Shown here: positions 1-6,821 of the stretch, piece by piece | Position numbering within the stretch: position 1 is the stretch's first letter | Layout of the letters: each line of letters begins with the position of its first letter | Source: Methylococcaceae bacterium | Lineage (GTDB): Bacteria > Pseudomonadota > Gammaproteobacteria > Methylococcales > Methylomonadaceae | DNA: 12,823 bases | Reading direction: 5' to 3' | NCBI GenBank assembly: GCA_013140465.1 | Contig: JABFST010000359.1 | Location: forward strand, 1-12,823 | Translations under genes and position numbers: made by a program | The notes under the pieces: model-generated | The model's input: the letters and a program-made list of their open reading frames with translations, nothing else | Database searches by the model: none | Told to the model about the DNA's origin: nothing

Positions 1-402
1 GGGTTCATCAGTGTCGTGGATCATGCGCACATGCCCCAAAATTTTTAGCCGCCGTTTATGGGCATAATCCATTAATATCAGCGACACCCGGTCATCGTTA
101 TTGAGGTTGCCGACACTGACATACTGGCGGTTGCCGCGAAAATCAGCAAAGCCTAGGGTGTTTTCAGACAATACCTTAATAAACCCCACTGCACCGCCGC
201 GATGCTGTACATAAGGCCAGCCCGATTCGGAAACGCTAGCCATATAAAAACTGTCGCGTGCGCCAATAAACTCGGCTTCAGTGCGGCTTAGGGCCATTTC
301 ATTGTTGTGTTCAAAGCCGCTATAGGCGTCGCGGCTGCCGTGTAACTGTTGTACCGCCTTTACACTAGGCGTAAAGGCGATGTTTGCAAATGCCGTTGCC
401 AT
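1..402 (-). CDS. Pyridoxamine 5'-phosphate oxidase-like FMN-binding protein (C-terminus cut off by window edge)
   Basis: The minus strand reads open for 134 codons from an ATG at 402 to the window edge, so the 3' end is missing. The visible part contains RDSFYMASVSESGWPYVQHR and GFADFRGNRQYVSVGNL, then a beta-rich stretch ending in RLKILGHVRMI. This is the pattern of the split-barrel pyridoxamine-phosphate-oxidase-related family, which binds FMN and usually reduces or oxidises small molecules of unknown identity; true PdxH is less likely. AGGAG lies 7 bases before the ATG, which fixes the start. The gene follows the AhpD-like gene on the same strand, but a 285-base repeat-rich gap lies between them, so co-transcription is doubtful. 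The family call is firm; the substrate is unknown. Confidence 0.85.
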   Translation of the reverse strand, partial: MATAFANIAFTPSVKAVQQLHGSRDAYSGFEHNNEMALSRTEAEFIGARDSFYMASVSESGWPYVQHRGGAVGFIKVLSENTLGFADFRGNRQYVSVGNLNNDDRVSLILMDYAHKRRLKILGHVRMIHDTDEP

Positions 403-434
403 GAGGATGCTCCTGGAAAACAAAATCGGGGGAC

Positions 435-454
435 GGGGCGAAGCAATCCGCCCC
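435..454. other. Short GC-rich hairpin upstream of the flavoprotein gene
   Basis: GGGGCG (435-440) and CGCCCC (449-454) form a perfect 6-bp stem with an 8-base loop. It lies about 33 bases ahead of the flavoprotein start, in what would be its 5' leader. It could be an attenuator-like structure or part of the repeat-rich intergenic element next to it. No T-run follows in a convincing way. Confidence 0.35.
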
Positions 455-496
455 TTACGGCTTCCCGTTTAAGCTGGTACAGTTTGGGTGTCGTTC

Positions 497-546
497 GCTG
501 AGCGGAGTCGAAGCGAATCCCGCCGCCGGCTTCGACTCCGCTCAGC
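497..546. repeat. 18-bp perfect inverted repeat with 14-base loop
   Basis: GCTGAGCGGAGTCGAAGC at 497-514 is the exact reverse complement of 529-546, with a GC-rich loop at 515-528. The TTCGACTCCGCTCAGC core is, from memory, a common intergenic repetitive element in several bacterial lineages, so this is probably a REP/MITE-like palindrome. It may also act as a transcript end or RNA-stability hairpin between the two minus-strand genes. The right arm runs directly into the tandem array at 540. Confidence 0.7.
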
Positions 547-637
547 CAACGGATCCGCTCAGCCAACGGATCCGCTCAGCCAACGGATCCGCTCAGCCAA
601 CGGATCCGCTCAGCCAACGGATCCGCTCAGCCAACGG
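540..637. repeat. 17-bp perfect tandem repeat, 5 full copies plus a 13-base partial
   Basis: The unit GCTCAGCCAACGGATCC starts at 540, 557, 574, 591 and 608, and a sixth copy at 625-637 stops after 13 bases. All copies are identical by eye. Each junction makes the 8-bp palindrome CGGATCCG. The first copy overlaps the right arm of the inverted repeat at 529-546, which suggests that the array grew from that arm by slippage. The unit is not a multiple of three and the array is non-coding. Copy number is likely to vary between strains. Confidence 0.95.
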
Positions 638-666
638 CTACTCAGTCCCGCTTTAAGTGAGTAGCC
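636..666 (-). terminator. 9-bp hairpin just past the AhpD-like gene
   Basis: GGCTACTCA (636-644) pairs perfectly with TGAGTAGCC (658-666) across a 13-base loop. It begins about 21 bases beyond the TAA stop of the minus-strand AhpD-like gene, a typical place for a 3' end. There is no clear U-run after the stem on the minus strand, so it may protect the 3' end or be part of the adjoining repeat element instead of being a classic intrinsic terminator. Confidence 0.45.
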
Positions 667-687
667 CCTCCTTACATTACCGGAAAG

Positions 688-1221
688 TTACAAAGCCACT
701 TTTGGAAAATCAATATCCACATGGCTGGCTTTGCCGATCATATTGGTCAAGATATTCATCCCGACATGGGTGATAATCTCGACTATATCGGCATCGGTAT
801 AACCAGCAGCACGCGCTTCCTGTAATTCCGCCGTGGTTACTTCGCCCATATTTGCCACTAAAGACCGCGCCAATTTAACCGCTACGGCGGCTTGTGCGTC
901 GGTGCTAGTCCCCGCGCGGTTAGCGGCTATTTCATCGGCTGCCAAACCCGCTTTACGGCCTATCGCGGTATGCGCCGACAAACAATATTCGCAAGTGTTT
1001 TGCTGGGCTAGGCTTAAGGCGATGCGCTCCCGTGTTGCCGCCGCCAAACTGCCTTCGCCAGCGATGCTGTGCAAGCCCAAAAATGCGCGTAAGGCCGCAG
1101 GGGAATTGGCAAACACTTTTAAGAAATTAGGGGTCATCCCCAGTTTAGCTTGAATCGCCGCCAACAGGGCTTGTTGTTCGTTGTTGGCGGTGTCGGTAGT
1201 AATCATGGTAATACGGCTCAT
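688..1221 (-). CDS. AhpD-like / carboxymuconolactone decarboxylase family peroxidase
   Basis: This is a 177-residue all-helical protein of the CMD/AhpD superfamily. The family signature is clear: TRERIALSLAQQNTCEYC then LSAH, with redox cysteines C77 and C80 in CEYC and the proton-relay H84. Members reduce peroxides through this CxxC pair, usually recharged by a dithiol partner; the physiological substrate and reductant cannot be told from sequence. The ATG at 1221 (MSRITMITT) was chosen because GGAGAA stands 7 bases before it. An in-frame ATG 33 bases further upstream has no such site. The gene is divergent from the LysR gene at 1352, which fits LysR control in response to oxidants or electrophiles. 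Confidence 0.88.
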   Translation of the reverse strand: MSRITMITTDTANNEQQALLAAIQAKLGMTPNFLKVFANSPAALRAFLGLHSIAGEGSLAAATRERIALSLAQQNTCEYCLSAHTAIGRKAGLAADEIAANRAGTSTDAQAAVAVKLARSLVANMGEVTTAELQEARAAGYTDADIVEIITHVGMNILTNMIGKASHVDIDFPKVAL

Positions 1222-1267
1222 CGGGGTTCTCCGGTTAGGGTGGGTGTCCCGCAACAGCCAGTGTGTT

Positions 1268-1338
1268 GCGAGTGGCTACAGTGTAGGTAATTCCACTCGC
1301 CAGAAGAATAGCCATGATTTACAATATATTATTACAAT
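1268..1338. promoter_or_regulatory. Candidate LysR operator region between divergent genes
   Basis: The spacer between the AhpD-like and LysR starts (1222-1351) carries three ordered motifs. GCGAGTGG (1268-1275) and CCACTCGC (1293-1300) form an 8-bp inverted repeat. Inside it lies the palindrome CTACAGTGTAG (1276-1286). A direct repeat of TTACAAT follows at 1319-1325 and 1332-1338. LysR proteins typically bind imperfect dyads in such divergent spacers and control both genes. The motifs are seen directly; that they are the binding sites is inference. Confidence 0.5.
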
Positions 1339-1351
1339 GATAGGAATAATG

Positions 1352-2263
1352 ATGGATCGCTTACAGTTAATGGCGGTGTTTGTCGCCGTGGTAGAAGAAC
1401 AAGGTTTTGCGGGGGCGGCACGGCGCTTAAACATGTCGCCACCCGCCGTCACGCGGGCAGTGGCGGCATTGGAGCAACACTTGGGCATCAAGTTATTAAA
1501 CCGCACCACGCGCTATGTGCGGGTTACGGATGCCGGACAACGGTATTTTGATGATGTGCGCCGCATTATTGCTGAAGTGGAAGCCGCCGACGACGCGGCG
1601 GTCGGCGTTAATGCCACGCCGCGCGGGCATTTGGCGGTGACGGCGCCGTTGTTGTTCGGCAAGCTGTATGTGATGCCGGGCATTGTCGAGTATTTGCAGC
1701 GGTATCCCGACATGCAGGTGTCGGCAGTATTTTTGGACCGCGTGGTGAATTTGTTGGAAGAGGGCTTGGATGTGGGCATCCGTATCGGCGCCTTGCCCGA
1801 TTCCAGCTTGCGGGCCGTGCGTGTAGGGGCTATCCGTCGCGTGGTTTGTGCTGCACCATCGTATTTGGCGGCGCATGGAATGGTTTTGCACCCGGACGCT
1901 TTGCGCGGGCATTCGATTGTTGCCGCCAGTGCCGTCACCCCAGTTGCCGATTGGAAGTTTGCGGACGGACAGGTCGTGCGCGTGACCCCGCGCCTGACCG
2001 TCAACAGCAACGATGCCGCCATAGCCGCCGTACTTAGCGGCTACGGCATCACCCGCTTGTTGTCTTACCAAATTGCGCCGTATTTGGCATCCGGGCAGTT
2101 ACAGACGATTTTAACTGACTACGAACCCGAGCCGCTGCCCATCCACATCATCCACCGCGAAGGCCACAGCGCATCGGCAAAAGTGCGCACGTTTGTCGAT
2201 TTGATGGTGGCGCGTTTGCGTGGGGATGTGGCGTTGGCTTATGAAGCAGTGCTGCGCCCTTAG
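1352..2263 (+). CDS. LysR family transcriptional regulator (CrgA/DhcR-like)
   Basis: This is a 303-residue protein of normal LysR length. A winged helix-turn-helix occupies about residues 1-60 (FVAVVEEQGFAGAARRLNMS, PAVTRAVAALEQHLGIKLLN, RTTRYVRVTDAG). A linker helix follows, and from about residue 92 (GHLAVTAPLLFGKLYVMP) comes the periplasmic-binding-protein-like effector domain. It should bind DNA as a tetramer and control the divergent peroxidase gene and itself. AGGA at 1342-1345 supports the ATG at 1352 or the adjoining one at 1349; an upstream ATG at 1337 is possible. A diverged copy of its 3' half is present at 6972-7112. The family call is secure; the effector is unknown. Confidence 0.92.
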   Translation: MDRLQLMAVFVAVVEEQGFAGAARRLNMSPPAVTRAVAALEQHLGIKLLNRTTRYVRVTDAGQRYFDDVRRIIAEVEAADDAAVGVNATPRGHLAVTAPLLFGKLYVMPGIVEYLQRYPDMQVSAVFLDRVVNLLEEGLDVGIRIGALPDSSLRAVRVGAIRRVVCAAPSYLAAHGMVLHPDALRGHSIVAASAVTPVADWKFADGQVVRVTPRLTVNSNDAAIAAVLSGYGITRLLSYQIAPYLASGQLQTILTDYEPEPLPIHIIHREGHSASAKVRTFVDLMVARLRGDVALAYEAVLRP

Positions 2264-2413
2264 GTTAGGTGGGGGTATTTAGGGCTGATACCTAATAAAT
2301 TAGGCGTATTTGAAGCTATTCATGATTAAGCAAACTTATCGTTGCAGGAGCAGTTGCTAAAGTCGGGTTTGGTGGGCGGTGGCGAACAAAATAATTTGTA
2401 CTTGCCCCCCCCG
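2264..2413. other. Convergent gap between lysR and the ATPase operon
   Basis: These 150 bases separate the 3' ends of two convergent genes. CCTAATAAATTAGG at 2291-2304 is a perfect palindrome, GGTAT/ATACC at 2274-2292 is a weaker hairpin, and ACAAA/TTTGT at 2386-2399 is a 5-bp stem just past the ATPase stop. None has a proper U-run, so any terminator role is weak. A run of eight C lies at 2405-2412, two bases beyond the ATPase stop. This gap is also the left edge of the putative island. Confidence 0.4.
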
Positions 2414-5110
2414 TTATGTAAACATGTCAATTTGTGGCTGTTCTCCCTCTGGTGGTTTGTTGTTTGTCGGGTTGCAGCTAGGATAATATTCGTCTTCGAC
2501 AAAAACCATTTGTTCTCTGCTCCAAAGCACATGTCCATTGGGTATGGGTTGATTAATAGCCGACAGGGTTTTGACCACAAAATATCCCCAATAGTCAGGT
2601 TTGTTTTGATAATTCGGATGCCAAATAGGAATACGGTCTATCTCGAAGACGAAGTCTGATTTTTGAACCAATGCGTGGCGTAAAGGTTCTGAACGGCTAT
2701 CATCGACCCTAGTGGCGGACTCGCCGCTGAATACCGATTGCGGCATGAACAAAGTGGTATGGGTAGTAATCGTCATTATTAGGCGTGAGCGTAGGGAATT
2801 ATAGATTTGGGGCCAAATTAAACGGTAGCGTTCAATTTCTGGAAATTGCAAAAAGACATTATGAATGCCATCTATAATCACGCAAGTGTAGGGGTCGCCC
2901 ATCAATTCAGCTTCATCTAAAGCCCATTCAATCCTATTATAGAGATCATTGGGTTTAAGGTGGCCTGGGTAGAAATGGATGACTTCCAAATTGGTTTTAA
3001 GTGGGTGCTTTTTTTCAAGCTGAGGATACTCTGCGCGATGTAAAACAACCAAGTCAGAGGCAATTTGTTCATAATATTCTTTTGGATACAGGAACGAAAC
3101 AACCAAGACCTTTTCATCACGAACCGTTTTTTTGAAATCCGGAGCCCCCGCTGCGTTTTCGATAGCAAAACTAGGTGCTAAAGCGATCTTTAAGGCTAAG
3201 GCTGCTTTTCCTCCCGAGCCTTCGCCATTTAAAAAAATATGGGAGTTTGCAAAAAGCCGGGGGACATGACGGTTTTCCCTAAAGATGCAATTTCCTTTGC
3301 CTTGATTCGGTTTTAATAGTCCTATTTGAGTGACTTGCTGTAACACGGTTTTGATGCGGCGCTTATCGGGTATGCGCATTTTCCAAAGAGAACGGCGATC
3401 GAGTTGATAATTGATCTGGGGTGAAAATCGGACACCTTTGGCACCGGCAATTTGGAGTCCGTGGGTGCCAGCTGCACACAGTTGATGGCGGGCTTTGCAC
3501 AGGCGGATTCGCCGGTCTGGTTTGGCACCGTATTCCGATACCGATTCGTGGCTAAGGTGTAATGTCACTTCGGCCAGATAGTCGAGCCTGGCGTTCCCCT
3601 CCCACTCTTGGCCTGTGGTGAGGATGACCAGGGCTTGTAACTGCTTTTGTGCTTCAATCAATTGATAAAGTCTTCTGATCTGCGTGTTTGCCGATGAGCC
3701 TTGGTCATCGGAGGTTGCCGTCGCCACAAAAAGATCATGCACACCGTCCAGTACAATAATAGCCCGGCAAGGTTTTGGGATATAAAAGCCATCTCCCTCA
3801 GACTCAGTGTTTGAGTTTAATTTGTTTGTTAGCAGCGCGAATTGTTCAATCAGTCTAGTGAGGACATTATTTTCTGGACTATCGGTTTCGCTCGGCGGTG
3901 GCAAGTGGTAGAAATCAATCCAGTCTCCTGCGGGGTCCATACGATCCAGTCGGCGGACTTGGTCAGGCACCAAGCCACCGATTTTATTTCGTAAATCTTG
4001 TTCATCCTCTTCACCCGAAATGAATAACGTGCGTATGCCGAAAGGTGCTAAGTAAACGCCCAAAGCTAGAGCCAACGAGGTTTTTCCGCTCCCTGGGCCA
4101 CCGTGGATCGCCGTGATTAAACCTTGTCGGCTAGAGAATTTTAAGCCCCCCCGAAAAAGGGTATCAGCCCCCCGAATAGGTAAAGGCAAGCCCCATATCT
4201 CGTTAATAAGCTCGCCCGTTTCAGGCCATTTATTAAGAAAAGGCGATTTGTCGAATTCTAAAGCTGAGCGGAGTTTTTTTTCGCGGGGCCAGAGATGACC
4301 GTTGGCTAAATAGGCTTCATAAGCTTTTAAATCTTTTACATGCCATTGCAATATACCTTTCATCGCTAAAAAATGCTGAAGAAAGGCCATTACCTTCTTT
4401 TTTGCAGTGGCCTGTTTGCCCTGCCCTTCGGAAAGATAACGGGGACGAAAATATGTCCACATAGAAGAAAGGCTGGCTTCAATGTCGGTAATCTTAAAAT
4501 CATCATCTTTCTTTCCACCCTCGAAATAAGGCACCACGCCTATCTCGGTAAACAGATGGTTTCTTAAGGCCAGCAAGGCGTATGCTTGTGACCCAGGCAT
4601 ATCAGGCATCGTTAAAAAGTCATAAACAATGGATAAAACAGAGCGGAGATTAATGGCAGTTGACCCCCCCGCTATTACTGCATTGACATCTTCTTCAAAA
4701 GTGCGCCTGATGAGTTGTGATATGCGGGTTGGGCCTCCACTTAGATAACGGCGAGAATCTTCGTATTTTGCTGTAGCGTTGGATTGGTCTTTAGGCAGGC
4801 CATAGTCAGGGGGCTGGCGGGCTTCCAAATTATGCCTTATCCAATCGGGCATTTTGCCTAACGCCCTTAGTGCTTTAGTCCTCAGCGGATAAAAGTTATT
4901 GGCAGGAGGAGCATCAAAAAAATGTCGGTTAATCCCTTCGGGGTATTCCAAAGCCAGCCAAGAAAAATGCTTGTTCAAATCGCCATCCCTAACGGACTGA
5001 GTCGAGCCGTGGATTTTCCATGCCCTAACCAGTTCCAATTGGGCCCTCATTGTGCTTTTGACCAAATCTTGCGTAATAGTGGCGTAGGGGTATTCTGATG
5101 GACTGGACAT
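2414..5110 (-). CDS. Tandem KaiC/RecA-like P-loop ATPase, 898 aa, uncharacterised
   Basis: The protein has three parts. Residues 1-300 are a mostly helical region that I do not recognise. A KaiC/RadA-like ATPase domain follows: Walker A GGPGSGKT (337-344), paired glutamates in LFISGEEDEQD (E367/E368, the KaiC catalytic position), Walker B IIVLDGVHD (D455), and a KARHQLCAAGTHGLQI stretch (539-554) resembling the KaiC/RecA subunit-interface strand. A second domain from about 625 has a Walker-A-like GEGSGGKA (629-636) with Ala where Ser/Thr is expected, and CVIIDGIHN (D747). The second site may bind nucleotide but work poorly. The ATG follows the upstream stop by two bases, with AGGCGG inside the previous gene. 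KaiC-like proteins usually form hexamers, so a ring is plausible. No KaiA or KaiB is nearby, so a circadian role is unlikely. The function is unknown. Confidence 0.85.
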   Translation of the reverse strand: MSSPSEYPYATITQDLVKSTMRAQLELVRAWKIHGSTQSVRDGDLNKHFSWLALEYPEGINRHFFDAPPANNFYPLRTKALRALGKMPDWIRHNLEARQPPDYGLPKDQSNATAKYEDSRRYLSGGPTRISQLIRRTFEEDVNAVIAGGSTAINLRSVLSIVYDFLTMPDMPGSQAYALLALRNHLFTEIGVVPYFEGGKKDDDFKITDIEASLSSMWTYFRPRYLSEGQGKQATAKKKVMAFLQHFLAMKGILQWHVKDLKAYEAYLANGHLWPREKKLRSALEFDKSPFLNKWPETGELINEIWGLPLPIRGADTLFRGGLKFSSRQGLITAIHGGPGSGKTSLALALGVYLAPFGIRTLFISGEEDEQDLRNKIGGLVPDQVRRLDRMDPAGDWIDFYHLPPPSETDSPENNVLTRLIEQFALLTNKLNSNTESEGDGFYIPKPCRAIIVLDGVHDLFVATATSDDQGSSANTQIRRLYQLIEAQKQLQALVILTTGQEWEGNARLDYLAEVTLHLSHESVSEYGAKPDRRIRLCKARHQLCAAGTHGLQIAGAKGVRFSPQINYQLDRRSLWKMRIPDKRRIKTVLQQVTQIGLLKPNQGKGNCIFRENRHVPRLFANSHIFLNGEGSGGKAALALKIALAPSFAIENAAGAPDFKKTVRDEKVLVVSFLYPKEYYEQIASDLVVLHRAEYPQLEKKHPLKTNLEVIHFYPGHLKPNDLYNRIEWALDEAELMGDPYTCVIIDGIHNVFLQFPEIERYRLIWPQIYNSLRSRLIMTITTHTTLFMPQSVFSGESATRVDDSRSEPLRHALVQKSDFVFEIDRIPIWHPNYQNKPDYWGYFVVKTLSAINQPIPNGHVLWSREQMVFVEDEYYPSCNPTNNKPPEGEQPQIDMFT

Positions 5111-5112
5111 TA

Positions 5113-5982
5113 CTAAGCCGCCTGTGGTGTTCTGTTGTATTTAGGTGCTTTAAGTTTTTGTAAATACTCTATGATTTTTGGATCAGATTTCGTAGTGGAT
5201 ATTTTTTTCCTATTGGTATGAATATTAAATTGCCCAAGCCTTTTTGTTAATTTGTCTTTATTATGACAACGGCGACGTTCGAGCCATTTAGCAATTAAGG
5301 GAGTAGGCTCAATGACGGGATAACCACGACGCTCAAGCCATTTAGCAAATTTATCTTTATCTGCCGGCTGGGGGGCGGCATCCCTAAATCGATTGACTAA
5401 CTCGCTAAACGCGTCACCACTGTTCCACTTGTTTGCCCACATATCCAAGCCAAAAATGAAGCCGCTTACATTCAGGACATTGTTTTTTAATAAGGTCTTT
5501 GCTTGGTCTTCGGCTAATTTAAAATGTCCACAACGAACGGCAGCATCCAGCCATGCGATGGGTCTTTCCTTGCAGATAATAGGTAACAATTCATTGAATT
5601 TATCTGGATGGAGGGTTCCTGATGCGGCTATGTAACCTTTTAGCGCATACACTAAAAGCGGCTCAGCCAGCGATTGCGTGCCGAATAAACGCCCATAAAA
5701 AGCTTCACTAAGTTCAGTTTGGTCTGAATGTTTTATATAGCTAGAAAGATAACAGAGATCGCTCCAATAAGTGTCTGGGTCGCTTTTCATAACTACTTGG
5801 GGTGGTGAATTAATCAGAGATGTCATGGCTTTTATGACATAGTAACTGCTATTAGGGTCTAGTGCTTCGAGTTCATCCGCCAGTAGGCTCACGGGCGTTT
5901 CACCCGCCTTGCCCAGAGGGGCTATTTTTGCACTTTTTATGGCACTGGTAATGGTGTTGAGCCAATATTTCTCATCGCGCAT
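5113..5982 (-). CDS. Hypothetical helical protein, middle gene of the ATPase operon
   Basis: I do not recognise this 289-residue protein. It is predicted by eye to be almost all helical and soluble, with no signal peptide or membrane span, and could be a helical-repeat adaptor. AKWLERR occurs twice, at residues 213-219 and 231-237, from a local DNA duplication. The tail is very basic (RRRCHNKDKLTKRL, NRKK), so nucleic-acid or protein binding is possible. AGGGA lies 7 bases before the ATG. It sits 21 bases after the preceding gene and 2 bases before the ATPase ATG, so it almost certainly acts with the ATPase, perhaps as a scaffold or target-recognition subunit (inference). Confidence 0.75.
   Translation of the reverse strand: MRDEKYWLNTITSAIKSAKIAPLGKAGETPVSLLADELEALDPNSSYYVIKAMTSLINSPPQVVMKSDPDTYWSDLCYLSSYIKHSDQTELSEAFYGRLFGTQSLAEPLLVYALKGYIAASGTLHPDKFNELLPIICKERPIAWLDAAVRCGHFKLAEDQAKTLLKNNVLNVSGFIFGLDMWANKWNSGDAFSELVNRFRDAAPQPADKDKFAKWLERRGYPVIEPTPLIAKWLERRRCHNKDKLTKRLGQFNIHTNRKKISTTKSDPKIIEYLQKLKAPKYNRTPQAA
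5273..5348 (-). repeat. Internal 22-bp coding duplication (AKWLERR)
   Basis: The 22 bases at 5273-5294 recur at 5327-5348 with two mismatches, 54 bp apart, exactly 18 codons and thus in frame. They encode the two AKWLERR segments of the middle gene of the ATPase operon. The 18-residue spacing would suit five helical turns and may mark a repeated binding helix. Confidence 0.75.
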
Positions 5983-6003
5983 TATTTTATCCCTGTTTGT
6001 TTA

Positions 6004-6789
6004 TTATATTTTGGGGGGCTTTGCATGATCATAAGTCAAGCCGTCCATGATAACGACTTCATCCAGCCCATCTTTCTGTTGACATTCGCAGCCATCTCGA
6101 TGACAGGTCTTGCCCCCAGGACGCCAATGTACAAACAAGCCCGCGTCAAATGCGGTAGGAATCTTAGCGACAATGTTAAGCGGAGGCGTTATTTCAATAG
6201 GTAAGTATTTTTGAATGTCTAAATATTTCAAGCCTAAGCGACAAGGGAGAGAATCTAAATGAATGCCCTCAAAGGGTGCAGGGGTATCAGCACGGAAACA
6301 CCACGTTAGAGGCGGTATTGGTATTTCTCCTAACGTTAGAGGCGGTTTTGGTATTTTTCCTAACGTTAGAGGCCGTTTTGGTATTAGATACGGTTTTAGT
6401 GCCTCCTCTACTAAGTTAAAAATTTCCTCCGCAGCACTCAAGTCTCCGTGCTTTACTTTGCGCTTAATCGACTCCAGCTTATCCTTATCAAAAATATCTT
6501 TATTGCGGGGCGGCAACAACGGTTCAATGTGATTAATAAACCCATTCCAGCTTTGCAATCGCCCTAATCGCTCACTCTTTTTTAGTGTCAATTGCTGACC
6601 TGTGAACTGGTTATTATGAAAATATTCGTTGGCTTTATCTTTCACCGTTTGCTTTTCTGACGCTGTATCCGTTGCTGAAGTAATGCCCTCGATTTCTTTA
6701 AAAAATTTTGCCTTGGTTTCTTCATCAAGTTGCTTGCAGTCATCAATATTCTTAGCTTGCTTAGGGAAATGGCGTTCAAATTTTCTCAT
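6004..6789 (-). CDS. Hypothetical protein with PPLTLGEIP repeats and Cys/His tail
   Basis: I do not recognise this protein (261 residues from the ATG at 6789). The N-terminal two thirds are charged and helical, coiled-coil-like, rich in Lys and Glu. At about residues 139-163 comes a proline-rich segment of three near-identical 10-residue units (RPLTLGKIPK, PPLTLGEIPI, PPLTW). The C-terminus has CHRDGCEC (C229, H230, C234, C236), a possible metal site, then DGLTYDHAKPPK. The ATG at 6789 has GAG 7 bases ahead. A TTG at 6831 would add 14 residues but has no ribosome site and lies upstream of the predicted transcription start. It is the first gene of the ATPase operon. The function is unknown; regulator, sensor or toxin-like roles cannot be separated. 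Confidence 0.7.
   Translation of the reverse strand: MRKFERHFPKQAKNIDDCKQLDEETKAKFFKEIEGITSATDTASEKQTVKDKANEYFHNNQFTGQQLTLKKSERLGRLQSWNGFINHIEPLLPPRNKDIFDKDKLESIKRKVKHGDLSAAEEIFNLVEEALKPYLIPKRPLTLGKIPKPPLTLGEIPIPPLTWCFRADTPAPFEGIHLDSLPCRLGLKYLDIQKYLPIEITPPLNIVAKIPTAFDAGLFVHWRPGGKTCHRDGCECQQKDGLDEVVIMDGLTYDHAKPPKI
6303..6386 (-). repeat. 30-bp in-frame tandem repeat, about 2.8 copies
   Basis: Units begin at 6303, 6333 and 6363, each starting ACGTTAGAGGC on the plus strand; the third is 24 bases long. The first two copies differ at only a few positions. Thirty bases is ten codons, so copy-number change keeps the frame and alters only the length of the proline-rich linker in the encoded protein. 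Confidence 0.9.
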
Positions 6790-6821
6790 GTATTTTCTCA
6801 AACGGCTGATATTTTTGCGCA

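Noticed and set aside
540..637. A CRISPR array
   Set aside because: The 17-bp units are contiguous with no spacers, and no cas gene is in the window.
1496..2071. Long open frames antisense to lysR (and 1513-2022)
   Set aside because: They are mirror-frame shadows of a clear LysR gene in GC-rich sequence; the translations are low-complexity and match no family.
2291..2304. CCTAATAAATTAGG as an intrinsic terminator or attachment site
   Set aside because: The stem is short and AT-rich with no U-run, no integrase gene is present, and no second copy was seen at the right edge of the island.
2342..2659. Plus-strand open frame overlapping the ATPase 3' end
   Set aside because: It is antisense to conserved-looking ATPase sequence, has no ribosome site, and its translation has no recognisable features.
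2414..5110. A circadian KaiC clock protein
   Set aside because: No KaiA or KaiB gene is nearby, the N-terminal 300 residues are unlike KaiC, and the second P-loop domain has lost key residues. Only the fold family is supported.
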